From Myxococcales bacterium (GTDB lineage Bacteria; Myxococcota_A; Polyangia; Haliangiales; J016), in contig JABAAV010000024.1 in the NCBI GenBank assembly GCA_014238595.1, forward strand, positions 1 through 13,927: DNA of 13,927 nucleotides, written 5' to 3'. Position numbers and translations under genes: made by a program. The notes under the pieces are model-generated. The model was not told where the DNA came from, did not search any database, and saw only the letters and a program-made list of their open reading frames with translations. This document shows positions 6,795 through 13,927 of this stretch, piece by piece (the first letter of the stretch is position 1; each line of letters begins with the position of its first letter).

Positions 6795-7127
6795 ATGACA
6801 GACTCAACACCCAATGATCCCTCACAAAACATTCCTCCCATGGATTTTTCAACGCTTATTTTGTCTATTGCGTCATCGTGCATGGTGAGTTTAGGCATGA
6901 TGCCCTCTGAAAACAACAATGAAGAACCTCCTGTAGATCTCCCTACTGCAAAACAATTCATTGATATTTTGGGTGTTTTGGAAGAAAAAACAAAAAACAA
7001 TCTGAGCAAAGAAGAAACAACGCTTTTGGAAAAATTGCTCTATGATCTACGATTGACGTTTGTCGATCGTGAAGAAAAACCACAATCCCCGATTATCACG
7101 CCCGAAAGTACGATCATCACACCGTAG
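6795..7127 (+). CDS. DUF1844 family protein
   Basis: 110 residues matching the DUF1844 pattern as I know it: FSTLILSIASSCMVSLGMMP (18-37) at the front, then DLPTAKQFIDILGVLEEKT (48-66), then NLSKEETTLLEKLLYDLRL (69-87). The family consensus runs 'FSTLVLSLASSAL..LG', 'L..AKQ.ID.L..L.EKTKGNL..EE..LL...LYDLR'. The function is unknown. The first segment is hydrophobic but is probably a buried helix rather than a membrane anchor. The C-terminal tail (from about 92) is Pro/Thr/Ile-rich and likely disordered. The gene is divergent from citrate synthase across a 132-bp spacer and convergent with the helicase gene, ending 31 bp from it. No clear Shine-Dalgarno sequence precedes the ATG. Confidence 0.82.
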   Translation: MTDSTPNDPSQNIPPMDFSTLILSIASSCMVSLGMMPSENNNEEPPVDLPTAKQFIDILGVLEEKTKNNLSKEETTLLEKLLYDLRLTFVDREEKPQSPIITPESTIITP

Positions 7128-7149
7128 TATTGAGAGTCTATTGATGAGT

Positions 7150-7167
7150 TTAATCGAGTTAATCGAG
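7150..7167. repeat. 9-bp tandem duplication at the helicase stop codon
   Basis: TTAATCGAG occurs twice in tandem. On the minus strand this gives CTCGATTAA twice, so the helicase stop (7161-7159) is followed in frame, nine bases on, by a second TAA (7152-7150). Confidence 0.55.
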
Positions 7168-9375
7168 CTCAACAAATTTAGCTAAAATCATTTTTACACC
7201 TTCACCACTAAAGCGAATCGTTAGTTTTTTGGTTTCACCATCACCTTCAGTGGCTAAGACAACACCATGTCCAAATGCACGATGGCTGACAATCGAACCT
7301 GTTGAGATAGCATCATTTGCTGATTTGAGATCGGCATCGGCATCAATGGTGGGGACATCGCCCTCATAGCCATCGTTGCTATAGTCCATCACCACGGTCG
7401 TACTGTCTTGAGGTTGTCTCTTGGAGGTTTTTTGTTGAGACACTTTGCGTGCATAGATTTTTTCAAAACAAGTCTCTGGTATTTCATCAAGAAAACATGA
7501 TGGTGCAGCATAATCCATCCTATCCCAACGTCGACGACTTCGTGCATAAGATAAAATCAAACGATCACGTGCTCGTGTGATGGCGACATAGGCCAAGCGA
7601 CGCTCTTCTTCAAGTGCAAGCTCAGGGTCGTCTTCATCGCCACGAATACTTGGAAACAATCCTTCTTCAAGCCCCGTTAAAAATATCACAGGATATTCTA
7701 ATCCTTTTGCGGCATGAATCGTCATCAAGGTCACATATGGACCATCATCATTGTTTTGATGTTCATCCGTTGTGGTCAATGAAATGGATTCTTCAAAACA
7801 CCACAAGGTATGTGTTTCTGCGCCTTGATGTCGTTCATCAAATTCAGCCGCCATGGCTACCAGTTGTTCTAAGTTTTCAAGCCTATCTTCTGATTCAGAG
7901 AAATCGGCTTCATTTAACATCTTGATATACCCTGTTTTTTCAATGATGATTTTAAAAATAGCTGCCATCGATGATTCATCTTCAATCAATGCTTTTAACC
8001 GCTCTATCAAGGATACAAATGTATCGATTTTTTTACTGGCCGCTGGTGTCACATATTCAATTTCCCCTTGCGCACATGCTTTTGCGGCATCAAATAACGA
8101 CAGCCCCTGTTGCGCACTGTAGGTTTTGAGTCGCTCTAGGGTAATGGCACCAATACCTCGACGCGGTATATTGATAATACGTTCCAATGCAGAATCTGCT
8201 GTCGTATGCAACATCAATTTGACATAGGCACGAATGTCTTTGATTTCTTTGCGTGCAAAAAACGAAATACTCCCGATAATTTTATAAGGAATATTGCGCG
8301 ACAATAACGCTTCTTCGAGTACACGAGATTGAGCGTGCGTTCGATACAGCACCGCAACATCCTGTATATTATGGGGAGCATACTGTCCCGCAATATTGTC
8401 TGCAATAAATTTAGCTTCAATACGTTCATTGTGACAGTCGCGTAACACAATGCCCGCACCATCTCGACGGTCTGTCCATAGGGTTTTGACATGCCTGTCT
8501 TTGTTATTATAAATAATGGCGTTCGCAGCCGATAAAATAACATCTGTAGAACGATAATTTTGTTCTAGATGAATGGCTGTCGCATCAGGGAAATCCTGTT
8601 CAAAGTCGAGAAGATTGCGTGGCTCTGCACCACGCCATGCATAGATAGATTGATCATCATCACCAACGACCGTAATATTATTGGTGCGTTCACAAAACAA
8701 ACGTACCAATTCATATTGGACTAAATTGGTATCTTGAAATTCATCGACCAACACATGATCAAATAAATCAGATAACAAAGCCCTATCGATTTTAGCGAGG
8801 TCAAGAACACGCAATAACAAATCATTAAAGTCTAACAAATGCTCTTTTTTGAGACGTGACTGATAAAGTGTATAAACATCACCCACCACTTGATCCAACG
8901 GTGATTCATTGATGGATCGTGGATCAATGTTTTTATTTTTGGCTTGATCAATACGATATAAAATAGCCTTAGGCGTAATGCGTGATGAGACGTTCAATGA
9001 TTTCAAAATATCTTTAATCAAACGCCGCTGATCATCGGTATCTATAATTGTAAAATCCCGTGGCAAATCAATTCTGTCAGCATAACGGCGAAGAAGACGT
9101 GCACAGACAGAATGAAACGTTCCAATCCATAACGTATTGGCACCTGTCCCTAACAGCGATCTGAGTCGCTCTTTCATCTCACCAGCGGCTTTGTTCGTAA
9201 ATGTCACTGCTAAAATGCGAAACGGACGCACATGGCCTGTTTTGATTAACATCGCAATGCGCTGGACTAACACACGTGTTTTACCACTGCCTGCCCCCGC
9301 TAAAATAAGAAGCGGACCAGCACCATGTTCAACGGCCTTCTGCTGTTCAGGGTTCAGCGAAAGACGTGACATCAT
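7159..9375 (-). CDS. pcrA: ATP-dependent DNA helicase, PcrA/UvrD type
   Basis: 738 residues, superfamily 1A 3'-5' helicase acting in nucleotide-excision and mismatch repair and in displacing proteins from DNA. Motifs in order: Walker A GAGSGKT (about 27-33), Ia FTNKAAGEM (60-68), TFHSVCARLLR (86-96), Walker B VDEFQDTN (210-217), III VVGDDDQSIYAWRGA (236-250), IV LEQNYRS (270-276), V MTIHAAKGLEYPVIF (551-565) with GLEEGLFP following, and VI EEERRLAYVAITRARDRL (589-606). The final 45 residues (SHRAFGHGVV to KFVELD) fit the C-terminal Tudor-like domain of PcrA/UvrD that contacts RNA polymerase. Two ATGs stand at 9375 and 9372, and a TTG precedes them; I prefer the first ATG. It lies 38 bp after the Ig-like protein gene, at the end of the minus-strand run. 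Confidence 0.95.
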   Translation of the reverse strand: MMSRLSLNPEQQKAVEHGAGPLLILAGAGSGKTRVLVQRIAMLIKTGHVRPFRILAVTFTNKAAGEMKERLRSLLGTGANTLWIGTFHSVCARLLRRYADRIDLPRDFTIIDTDDQRRLIKDILKSLNVSSRITPKAILYRIDQAKNKNIDPRSINESPLDQVVGDVYTLYQSRLKKEHLLDFNDLLLRVLDLAKIDRALLSDLFDHVLVDEFQDTNLVQYELVRLFCERTNNITVVGDDDQSIYAWRGAEPRNLLDFEQDFPDATAIHLEQNYRSTDVILSAANAIIYNNKDRHVKTLWTDRRDGAGIVLRDCHNERIEAKFIADNIAGQYAPHNIQDVAVLYRTHAQSRVLEEALLSRNIPYKIIGSISFFARKEIKDIRAYVKLMLHTTADSALERIINIPRRGIGAITLERLKTYSAQQGLSLFDAAKACAQGEIEYVTPAASKKIDTFVSLIERLKALIEDESSMAAIFKIIIEKTGYIKMLNEADFSESEDRLENLEQLVAMAAEFDERHQGAETHTLWCFEESISLTTTDEHQNNDDGPYVTLMTIHAAKGLEYPVIFLTGLEEGLFPSIRGDEDDPELALEEERRLAYVAITRARDRLILSYARSRRRWDRMDYAAPSCFLDEIPETCFEKIYARKVSQQKTSKRQPQDSTTVVMDYSNDGYEGDVPTIDADADLKSANDAISTGSIVSHRAFGHGVVLATEGDGETKKLTIRFSGEGVKMILAKFVELD

Positions 9376-9413
9376 CAATTTACTTTAACATGCAGTATGA
9401 ACGAACGGATTGC

Positions 9414-10823
9414 TTACGGGGCAGGTTTTGTTGTAAAGGAGACCACGAGATCTTCTTTAAGCGTTCCGCCATAAGGTTCACAGAGTGATTCTTTAACCGT
9501 AATGGAATAATTCGTTTCATATGAAAAACGTGACCCATTAGGATTTTCTTCAAACGCAATGAGTAAAATAGCTGGATTGCCATCTGGATTCACGGACACT
9601 TCCCAATCAGGCAATAACACACCATCAGACGGGGAATCTGTCGTCAACTCAACAAGTCCATCAGAGACACATGCAGGATCAACGGCTTGGTTAAATTGAA
9701 ACAGTGCCTCCTCAAAGTCTGCTGAGACATTATCGAGACCATCGCGTGGTGTTGATCCGATTAATTCAAAAGCCTCAACTTTAAATGAGATAACGTCATG
9801 GGGTTCATCACATGCAGCAGACTCCGATGATGATTCGTCTTTTGCACATACTTTTTTTCCGTCTTTATCAACAATCGTATCATCAAACTCAATCGTGCAG
9901 GTTGAACCTGTTTTGAGCCCTTCGGGTCGCAACACAATGGCAGGACCTAATCCATCAAGACCAATCGAGCCTGCTGGAATTAACTGATTGCCTGAAGGAT
10001 TCCAAAAACTGGCACTGCTGTTGGTAGGACGTGGTTCTTGACCCAGTGGTGACCATCCCGTACAAAGTCTCAACGGCATCACGTCACCATCACATACCAC
10101 ACGGACTACTGGATCCCCTGTTGGTACTGTGGGTGCACCAAGTCCTGTGCTTCCATGAATCCCTGTTGCAGGAGGCAACTCACCTCTGGTTTTAAAACAA
10201 AATTCATCGGCAGCACCATCCCCATTGGAATCAAGCACACCAACTGTATTGGATGTTCCAGGAATCGTACAAATCTCTGCGGCATAGGCACATGATTCTG
10301 TAACAGCGTCCACTTCCGCGGCTAATCGTTGTGTAATATCATCGGCACTTTCATCGGGGTTTGGGTTTAACGGAGGGACTCGTGTGCAAGCGGCTAACTC
10401 ATCGGGTGTCATCCCTAAAGGAATTTCACTCAAGCTTCCATCATAACAACGAATCACTTCAAGGTTTGTCCCCTCAAGCAACTCACTCATAACAACACGA
10501 ATTTTTTGTGCAGAGCTTGCAATAGCATTTGTCACAACACGATCATCGACAAATTGGGTATCGATATGTTCACAGAGATCCTCATAGTTACCATCGGAAT
10601 CTTTTGTTGGATAAGGAATATCTGGATGGGAACCAAAGGCCATTTGCGATCGTTGTTTCTTTCCACGAGGTGTACAACTAACACGTTCTTCTACAAAAAC
10701 CTGTTTAATCTCAGGTGCACCTTCTGGATCTAATATGGTGGTTGTACCCAAATCACTGCAATGAATAACACCCAGACTGAAAATAACCAGCAGGGAACAC
10801 ATAAGCGTTGTTCTTGTCGACAT
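9414..10823 (-). CDS. Secreted or lipid-anchored protein with C-terminal Ig-like domain
   Basis: 469 residues. Residues 8-20 form a hydrophobic signal core ending VIHC at 19-22, which resembles a lipobox but with His in place of Gly/Ala before C22, so lipidation is likely but not certain. The mature part is acidic and Cys-rich. Residues 198-207 (DSNGDGAADE) match the D-x-N-x-D-G-x-x-D/E calcium-binding loop of dockerin or thrombospondin type 3 repeats, and PTKDSDGN at 72-79 is a second candidate. The last ~125 residues, beginning VEAFELIGSTPRDG and ending VVSFTTKP, fit the bacterial Ig-like fold of SbsA type (Ig_5). The N-terminal two thirds match nothing I recognise. The start at 10823 puts the signal peptide at the N-terminus; a TTG 24 bases earlier is less likely. 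Its place between exbD and the helicase suggests co-transcription with the Ton cluster; partnership is inference. Confidence 0.8.
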   Translation of the reverse strand: MSTRTTLMCSLLVIFSLGVIHCSDLGTTTILDPEGAPEIKQVFVEERVSCTPRGKKQRSQMAFGSHPDIPYPTKDSDGNYEDLCEHIDTQFVDDRVVTNAIASSAQKIRVVMSELLEGTNLEVIRCYDGSLSEIPLGMTPDELAACTRVPPLNPNPDESADDITQRLAAEVDAVTESCAYAAEICTIPGTSNTVGVLDSNGDGAADEFCFKTRGELPPATGIHGSTGLGAPTVPTGDPVVRVVCDGDVMPLRLCTGWSPLGQEPRPTNSSASFWNPSGNQLIPAGSIGLDGLGPAIVLRPEGLKTGSTCTIEFDDTIVDKDGKKVCAKDESSSESAACDEPHDVISFKVEAFELIGSTPRDGLDNVSADFEEALFQFNQAVDPACVSDGLVELTTDSPSDGVLLPDWEVSVNPDGNPAILLIAFEENPNGSRFSYETNYSITVKESLCEPYGGTLKEDLVVSFTTKPAP

Positions 10824-10906
10824 AGGCGAGGGTTGTACTAACAGCAAGCCGCCGATGTCAACCTCTCACAGCCACATGCCACCTAAATATATGAACAAAT
10901 GACCCA

Positions 10907-11362
10907 CTAGGGTTGTGGTGTGGTTACCTTGATTGCTTGTTTGTCTATCCACGCAATTTTCGTAGCACCAGCACTTAAGATCAAATCTTTAACACGAACA
11001 AACGTGCCATAGCGTGCGGCCAAATCGGCATCAACAAACACGGTTTTTTCATCAGTGCGTTGTGCTAAAATAGGACGTAGCTTTGCTGTAAGAGCCTGTA
11101 TGGACACAATTTCAGACGATGACCCAATACGCAAATCCAGCTGATTATCGGCTTTGAGCCTCACCGTTATTTGTTCAGAAAATTTGGTAAAGACCTCTGT
11201 TTCGGTGTCAAGCTCAGGGGGGATTTCAATGGTAATTTGACGCGTCATAATAGGCATTGTGACCAAGAAAATAATCAACAAGACCAACACCACATCAACC
11301 AATGGCGTCACATTAATGTCACTACGAACACCACTACCGCCACCACTAACATTCATGCCCAT
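10907..11362 (-). CDS. exbD: ExbD/TolR family proton-channel protein (second copy)
   Basis: 151 residues: a short Gly-rich cytosolic N-terminus, one membrane helix at about 21-40, and a periplasmic domain. The family signature INVTPLVDVVLVLLIIF is intact, with the channel aspartate D23 that couples proton flow in ExbB-ExbD and TolQ-TolR complexes. The periplasmic part (RYGTFVRVKDLILSAGATKI) fits the ExbD/TolR C-terminal fold. An excellent ribosome binding site, GAGGAG at 11378-11373, sits 10 bases before the ATG. It follows the first exbD by 40 bp, and a perfect palindrome lies in that spacer. It differs clearly from its neighbour in sequence and length, so the pair are paralogues, not a recent duplication. 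Confidence 0.92.
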   Translation of the reverse strand: MGMNVSGGGSGVRSDINVTPLVDVVLVLLIIFLVTMPIMTRQITIEIPPELDTETEVFTKFSEQITVRLKADNQLDLRIGSSSEIVSIQALTAKLRPILAQRTDEKTVFVDADLAARYGTFVRVKDLILSAGATKIAWIDKQAIKVTTPQP

Positions 11363-11382
11363 CTGATCGATACTCCTCTATG

Positions 11383-11401
11383 AATCATCACTGTGATGAT
11401 T
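11383..11401. promoter_or_regulatory. Perfect 19-bp palindrome between the two exbD genes
   Basis: AATCATCAC (11383-11391) and GTGATGATT (11393-11401) are exact reverse complements around one central base. It fills about half of the 40-bp spacer, just after the first exbD stop and ahead of the ribosome binding site of the second. It could be an operator for a dimeric regulator or, in RNA, a hairpin tuning the ratio of the two ExbD proteins. On the minus strand no T-run follows, so a terminator is unlikely. Confidence 0.5.
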
Positions 11402-11402
11402 G

Positions 11403-11918
11403 TCATTTTTTGAGCTCCTGCGTTGCTAAATCAATCGAAGAAATTCCCATACCATGAATTTGCATCACCAGCGGGTAGATTTCTCCGTATGATATTGTGG
11501 GAGGCGCTTTAACAGAGATGATGGAGCCAACGGCATCACCGCCTGTTTGCTCGGCCGTTTCTTTCATGGTTTTCCATGCAGATGTGATGGATTGCGCTAA
11601 AAGACCAGGATTATCGACACGCCATTCATTAGCCATATCAGGAACAGGAAGCAGTTGAGCTATTGGATCTTTGCCCAAATAAATCTGTCCTTTTTCATCA
11701 AGAACAATAATCGGTTGATTCTGATCGGCTTTACTGGAATGATTTTGTGTTTTGGGCAATGGAATCTCTTTACCACGACTCAACAAAGGCATAATCACCA
11801 TAAAAATAATGAGCAACACCAAACAAACATCCACCAATGGTGTCACGTTAATTTCACTACGCACTGTGAAATCAACAGAAGAACGCGCTAAATGACGTTT
11901 TTTTCGGCGAGATCTCAC
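11403..11918 (-). CDS. exbD: ExbD/TolR family proton-channel protein (first copy)
   Basis: 171 residues, longer than typical ExbD (about 140). A strongly basic cytosolic N-terminus (RSRRKKRHLAR) leads to one membrane helix at about 27-46, with the signature EINVTPLVDVCLVLLIIF and channel aspartate D30. The periplasmic domain contains an insertion-like stretch (about 75-130, including NEWRVDNPGLLAQS) before the usual closing segment SYGEIYPLVMQIHGMGIS. The start is a GTG at 11918 whose G is also the last base of the exbB stop (TAGTG), a one-base overlap implying coupled translation. An AGGA lies about 12 bases upstream inside exbB. It would pair with ExbB in the inner-membrane proton channel that drives TonB. 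Confidence 0.92.
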   Translation of the reverse strand: MRSRRKKRHLARSSVDFTVRSEINVTPLVDVCLVLLIIFMVIMPLLSRGKEIPLPKTQNHSSKADQNQPIIVLDEKGQIYLGKDPIAQLLPVPDMANEWRVDNPGLLAQSITSAWKTMKETAEQTGGDAVGSIISVKAPPTISYGEIYPLVMQIHGMGISSIDLATQELKK

Positions 11919-12574
11919 TATTTTTTATTTTCCTTAGTCACCACAAAATCAACAAACTCTGATGACACATCGTTGACATCAATCACAGCCCCTTCAACTT
12001 CACCTGTGAAATAGTTGAACATCATCGCAGCAACAATAGCCACAAGAAGACCGACAGCAGTTGAAACCAACGCTTCTGCAATTCCAGGGCCAACGACAGC
12101 CATACCACCACCGTCTTTGAGCAATTGAAAGGCATTGATAATACCGATGACCGTTCCAAACAATCCAACAAATGGAGCAATGGTTGCAATGGTTCCTAAT
12201 GCACCCAATCCTTTGCGAAGTTTATTGACTTCACGCTCTTTGACACGATCAAGTGCGCGAAATACATCATCAACAGGATCAGCACTTTGTGCCGCTTTGC
12301 TGTAGGCATGCAGTCCTGCTTCGAGAACAATCGCAATTGGACTATCATGATGCTTTTTAGAAACATCCATAGCACCAACAAGATCATCAGAGGCAAAACA
12401 ACCCCCAAGCGTATTGATGTATGACAATGAGGCAACCTTGCCTTTGCGGTAGATAATCAAACGATCAACAATGACATAAAATGACCAAACAGACATACCT
12501 AACATAAAGATGGTATTTGCCTTCACAGGCCATCCCATCGAACTCCACATGTGAATCAGACTAAAATCTTCCAT
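11918..12574 (-). CDS. exbB: ExbB/TolQ/MotA-family proton channel protein
   Basis: 218 residues with the three-helix layout of ExbB: membrane segments at about 19-37, 126-150 and 163-187, and a cytosolic stretch between the first two. The family core is clear: LGTIATIAPFVGLFGTVIGI (126-145) and IAEALVSTAVGLLVAIVAA (165-183), with the pore-lining threonines at about T141 and T172. It forms the channel pentamer around ExbD. A good ribosome binding site, AAAGGA (12586-12581), stands 6 bases before the ATG. It is 24 bp after tonB and overlaps exbD by one base. Sequence alone does not separate ExbB from TolQ or AglR-like motors; the neighbouring tonB favours the Ton role. Confidence 0.93.
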   Translation of the reverse strand: MEDFSLIHMWSSMGWPVKANTIFMLGMSVWSFYVIVDRLIIYRKGKVASLSYINTLGGCFASDDLVGAMDVSKKHHDSPIAIVLEAGLHAYSKAAQSADPVDDVFRALDRVKEREVNKLRKGLGALGTIATIAPFVGLFGTVIGIINAFQLLKDGGGMAVVGPGIAEALVSTAVGLLVAIVAAMMFNYFTGEVEGAVIDVNDVSSEFVDFVVTKENKK

Positions 12575-12598
12575 AATATATCCTTTACATACCCTTCA

Positions 12599-13282
12599 TT
12601 AAAAACGATTAACAAACGTGACCGATGTACACACAGGAACAGCGCGACCGTTCACTCGAAATGGTCTATATTTCCATTGTCTCATTGCTGTTTCCACAAC
12701 AGCATCATACTTAGCATATCCAGATGATTTAATCATCGATAGAGTTTGAACTGTTCCACCTGCGGTCAAACACATTTTAACCACGGTAATCACTTTTGAT
12801 CGATTTTGTTTGATCATCAATACTTTGACAGATTGCGGCAATCGCGGTTGTTTTCCTTGAATACGATGCTGTTCTAAAATAACCTGTGGAACAATTTTCC
12901 CTTGACCACCGATGACCCCTCCAACAACACCACCCACAACGCCGCCTTCAACACCTTCATCAACACCATCATCATCCGCTATATCTGACTCGGCAACCTC
13001 TTCAACTTCTTCGGGATTTTTGGGTTGAACTTCAGTTTCAACTTTAATTTTCTTTTTTTCTAAGGTCTTACGTTCTTTTTTGCCACCTGGTGGCGGTGGT
13101 GGGGGCAAACTCAACGCAAAAATAGCACTTGTATCAGGCAATGGTAATTTTTGAATGAACCAAAACTGACGAAGCATCAAGAAAGAACCTAACGCCACAT
13201 GCAGTACAATCGATCCAACAATTAAAGACACCACCCACAATGGTTTTTTCTGTGTTCTATGTGCAACAAGATTATCAAACAT
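12599..13282 (-). CDS. tonB: TonB family energy-transducing protein
   Basis: 227 residues. The single N-terminal membrane helix (about 15-36) contains S24-x3-H28, matching the essential Ser16/His20 pair of E. coli TonB that meets ExbB-ExbD. The periplasmic linker starts with seven consecutive prolines interrupted only by none (LPPPPPPPGG region, 59-67), then Lys/Glu-rich sequence (68-98), an acidic patch and an unusual Gly-Val run at 109-127. The C-terminal TonB domain (about 145-227) is standard: ITVVKMCLTAGGTVQTLSMI, SSGYAKYDAVVETAMRQWKY, and FVNRF at the end. It lies 16 bp after the TPR gene and 24 bp before exbB. It would pass proton-motive energy to an outer-membrane receptor or machine not encoded in the window. 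Confidence 0.92.
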   Translation of the reverse strand: MFDNLVAHRTQKKPLWVVSLIVGSIVLHVALGSFLMLRQFWFIQKLPLPDTSAIFALSLPPPPPPGGKKERKTLEKKKIKVETEVQPKNPEEVEEVAESDIADDDGVDEGVEGGVVGGVVGGVIGGQGKIVPQVILEQHRIQGKQPRLPQSVKVLMIKQNRSKVITVVKMCLTAGGTVQTLSMIKSSGYAKYDAVVETAMRQWKYRPFRVNGRAVPVCTSVTFVNRF

Positions 13283-13298
13283 AACTCAAAGGGTGTGT

Positions 13299-13927
13299 TT
13301 AAATGTTGGGTTGGCTTTCGTTGGTTTTGTTTTTGGGTGATTTTGTTACAGAATCGGGTTGCGTATTGGTCTCTGTTGATGAATCGGTGGTTATTGCTGC
13401 TTCTGCATCAGGCGTTGTTTCGGTTGATGGCTGAGCGTCATCCGATGATTCGATCCCTTGAAGGCGTTTTTTATAAAGCGTTTGCCAACGAGCGCGATGA
13501 ACTAAGGCGGAACCTTGTTCGATCATCGATGCCCATGACGTATGATAGGCAAACGCACGTTGTTCATAAAGTGATTTGATTAAGCCTTCAAGCCCTTCGT
13601 TGTCAGGGTCTAATATCAGTGCCTCATTTAACGCATCCATACCATTGTCTGCAATATCGAGACGTAACGCTTCACGGATGGATTTGTCGGCGAGAAGTCG
13701 GCGATATTGAAGACTCCCGATGGCATAGAGGGCATTGACTTGTTCTGTACGCGCCGCGGCAGCTGTAGCAATATCATAGCGTTTATAATGACAACGAACC
13801 GCTTCATCAAATCGTCCCGCTTCTTCATTAATTCCAGCTAACGAAAGCCATGCTTCGGTGTTGTTGGGTTCCTTTTCTGTTACTGCAGCCCAATAAGCCA
13901 CCGCACTGTCGTAATTTCCTTGACCGA
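13299..13927 (-). CDS. TPR-repeat protein, N-terminus missing (runs off right edge)
   Basis: The frame is open to the right edge, so only the C-terminal 208 or so residues are visible. The first part holds tetratricopeptide repeats: GQGNYDSAVAYWAAVTEKEP, then NNTEAWLSLAGINEEAGRFD and the helix after it, then a longer repeat through ALYAIGSL and ALNEALILDPDNEGL. A helical segment (to about LYKKRLQGI) follows. The last 45 residues are Ser/Thr/Asp-rich and likely disordered. An in-frame GTG at 13901 is not the start, because the TPR pattern continues upstream of it. The stop lies 16 bp before tonB, so it is the upstream member of the Ton run. TPR proteins next to TonB/ExbB/ExbD sets occur in myxobacterial-type genomes, sometimes annotated after gliding-motility TPR lipoproteins; a scaffold role is inference. 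Confidence 0.85.
   Translation of the reverse strand, partial: GQGNYDSAVAYWAAVTEKEPNNTEAWLSLAGINEEAGRFDEAVRCHYKRYDIATAAAARTEQVNALYAIGSLQYRRLLADKSIREALRLDIADNGMDALNEALILDPDNEGLEGLIKSLYEQRAFAYHTSWASMIEQGSALVHRARWQTLYKKRLQGIESSDDAQPSTETTPDAEAAITTDSSTETNTQPDSVTKSPKNKTNESQPNI

Noticed and set aside
10832..10861. TTGACA on the minus strand with TACAAC 18 bp on, ahead of the Ig-like protein gene
   Set aside because: The -10 is weak and the start site would fall about two bases before the ATG. Readthrough from exbD is simpler.
13299..13901. TPR gene as a complete gene starting with GTG at 13901
   Set aside because: The TPR pattern (GQGNYDSAVAYW) continues in frame to the window edge, so the GTG is an internal Val codon.

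Overview
The window looks like a chromosomal segment of a Gram-negative bacterium with an AT-leaning genome. Two lipoprotein-type signal peptides, a TonB/ExbB/ExbD energy-transduction cluster and a TPR protein imply an outer membrane. A DUF1844 protein, a leucine-rich 'receptor L'-like surface lipoprotein, and a TonB-ExbB-ExbD-ExbD-TPR order together suggest the old deltaproteobacterial lineages (Myxococcota, Bradymonadota or Bdellovibrionota relatives). That placement is inference from gene content, not a computed phylogeny. Shine-Dalgarno signals are weak or absent before many genes but clear before exbB and the second exbD.

Layout. (1) 1-562, minus strand: an open frame running off the left edge, unrecognised, preceded by frame-broken coding-like sequence that may be its damaged 5' part. 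(2) 632-2146, plus: a repeat-rich surface lipoprotein with a 7-residue repeat linker and an internal 93-residue duplication. (3) 2147-2491: a 345-bp gap with a small stem-loop and a possible gene remnant on the minus strand. (4) 2492-5477, plus: a compact housekeeping run, rsmD, coaD, a class I aminotransferase and a cysteine-containing unknown, with overlaps of 14 bp and 4 bp. (5) 5526-6662, minus: citrate synthase with a readable sigma70-type promoter. (6) 6795-7127, plus: a DUF1844 protein. (7) 7159 to the right edge, minus: a seven-gene co-directional run, in transcription order TPR protein, tonB, exbB, exbD, exbD, secreted or lipid-anchored Ig-like protein, and pcrA/uvrD helicase.

How the genes work together. 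ExbB and two different ExbD proteins would form an inner-membrane proton channel that drives TonB, whose C-terminal domain contacts an outer-membrane partner. The adjacent TPR protein and Ig-like protein may belong to the same envelope machine, whose cargo is not visible here. The helicase at the end of the run is a housekeeping DNA-repair enzyme with no evident link to it. RsmD and CoaD are an often-paired housekeeping couple (ribosomal RNA methylation, coenzyme A synthesis).

No phage, IS element, CRISPR array, tRNA or rRNA is visible. I do not see a clearly new multi-gene system. The best candidates for follow-up are the cysteine-motif unknown coupled to the aminotransferase, the duplicated repeat lipoprotein flanked by apparent gene debris, the dual-ExbD Ton cluster with its Gly-Val TonB linker, and a perfect 19-bp palindrome between the two exbD genes.
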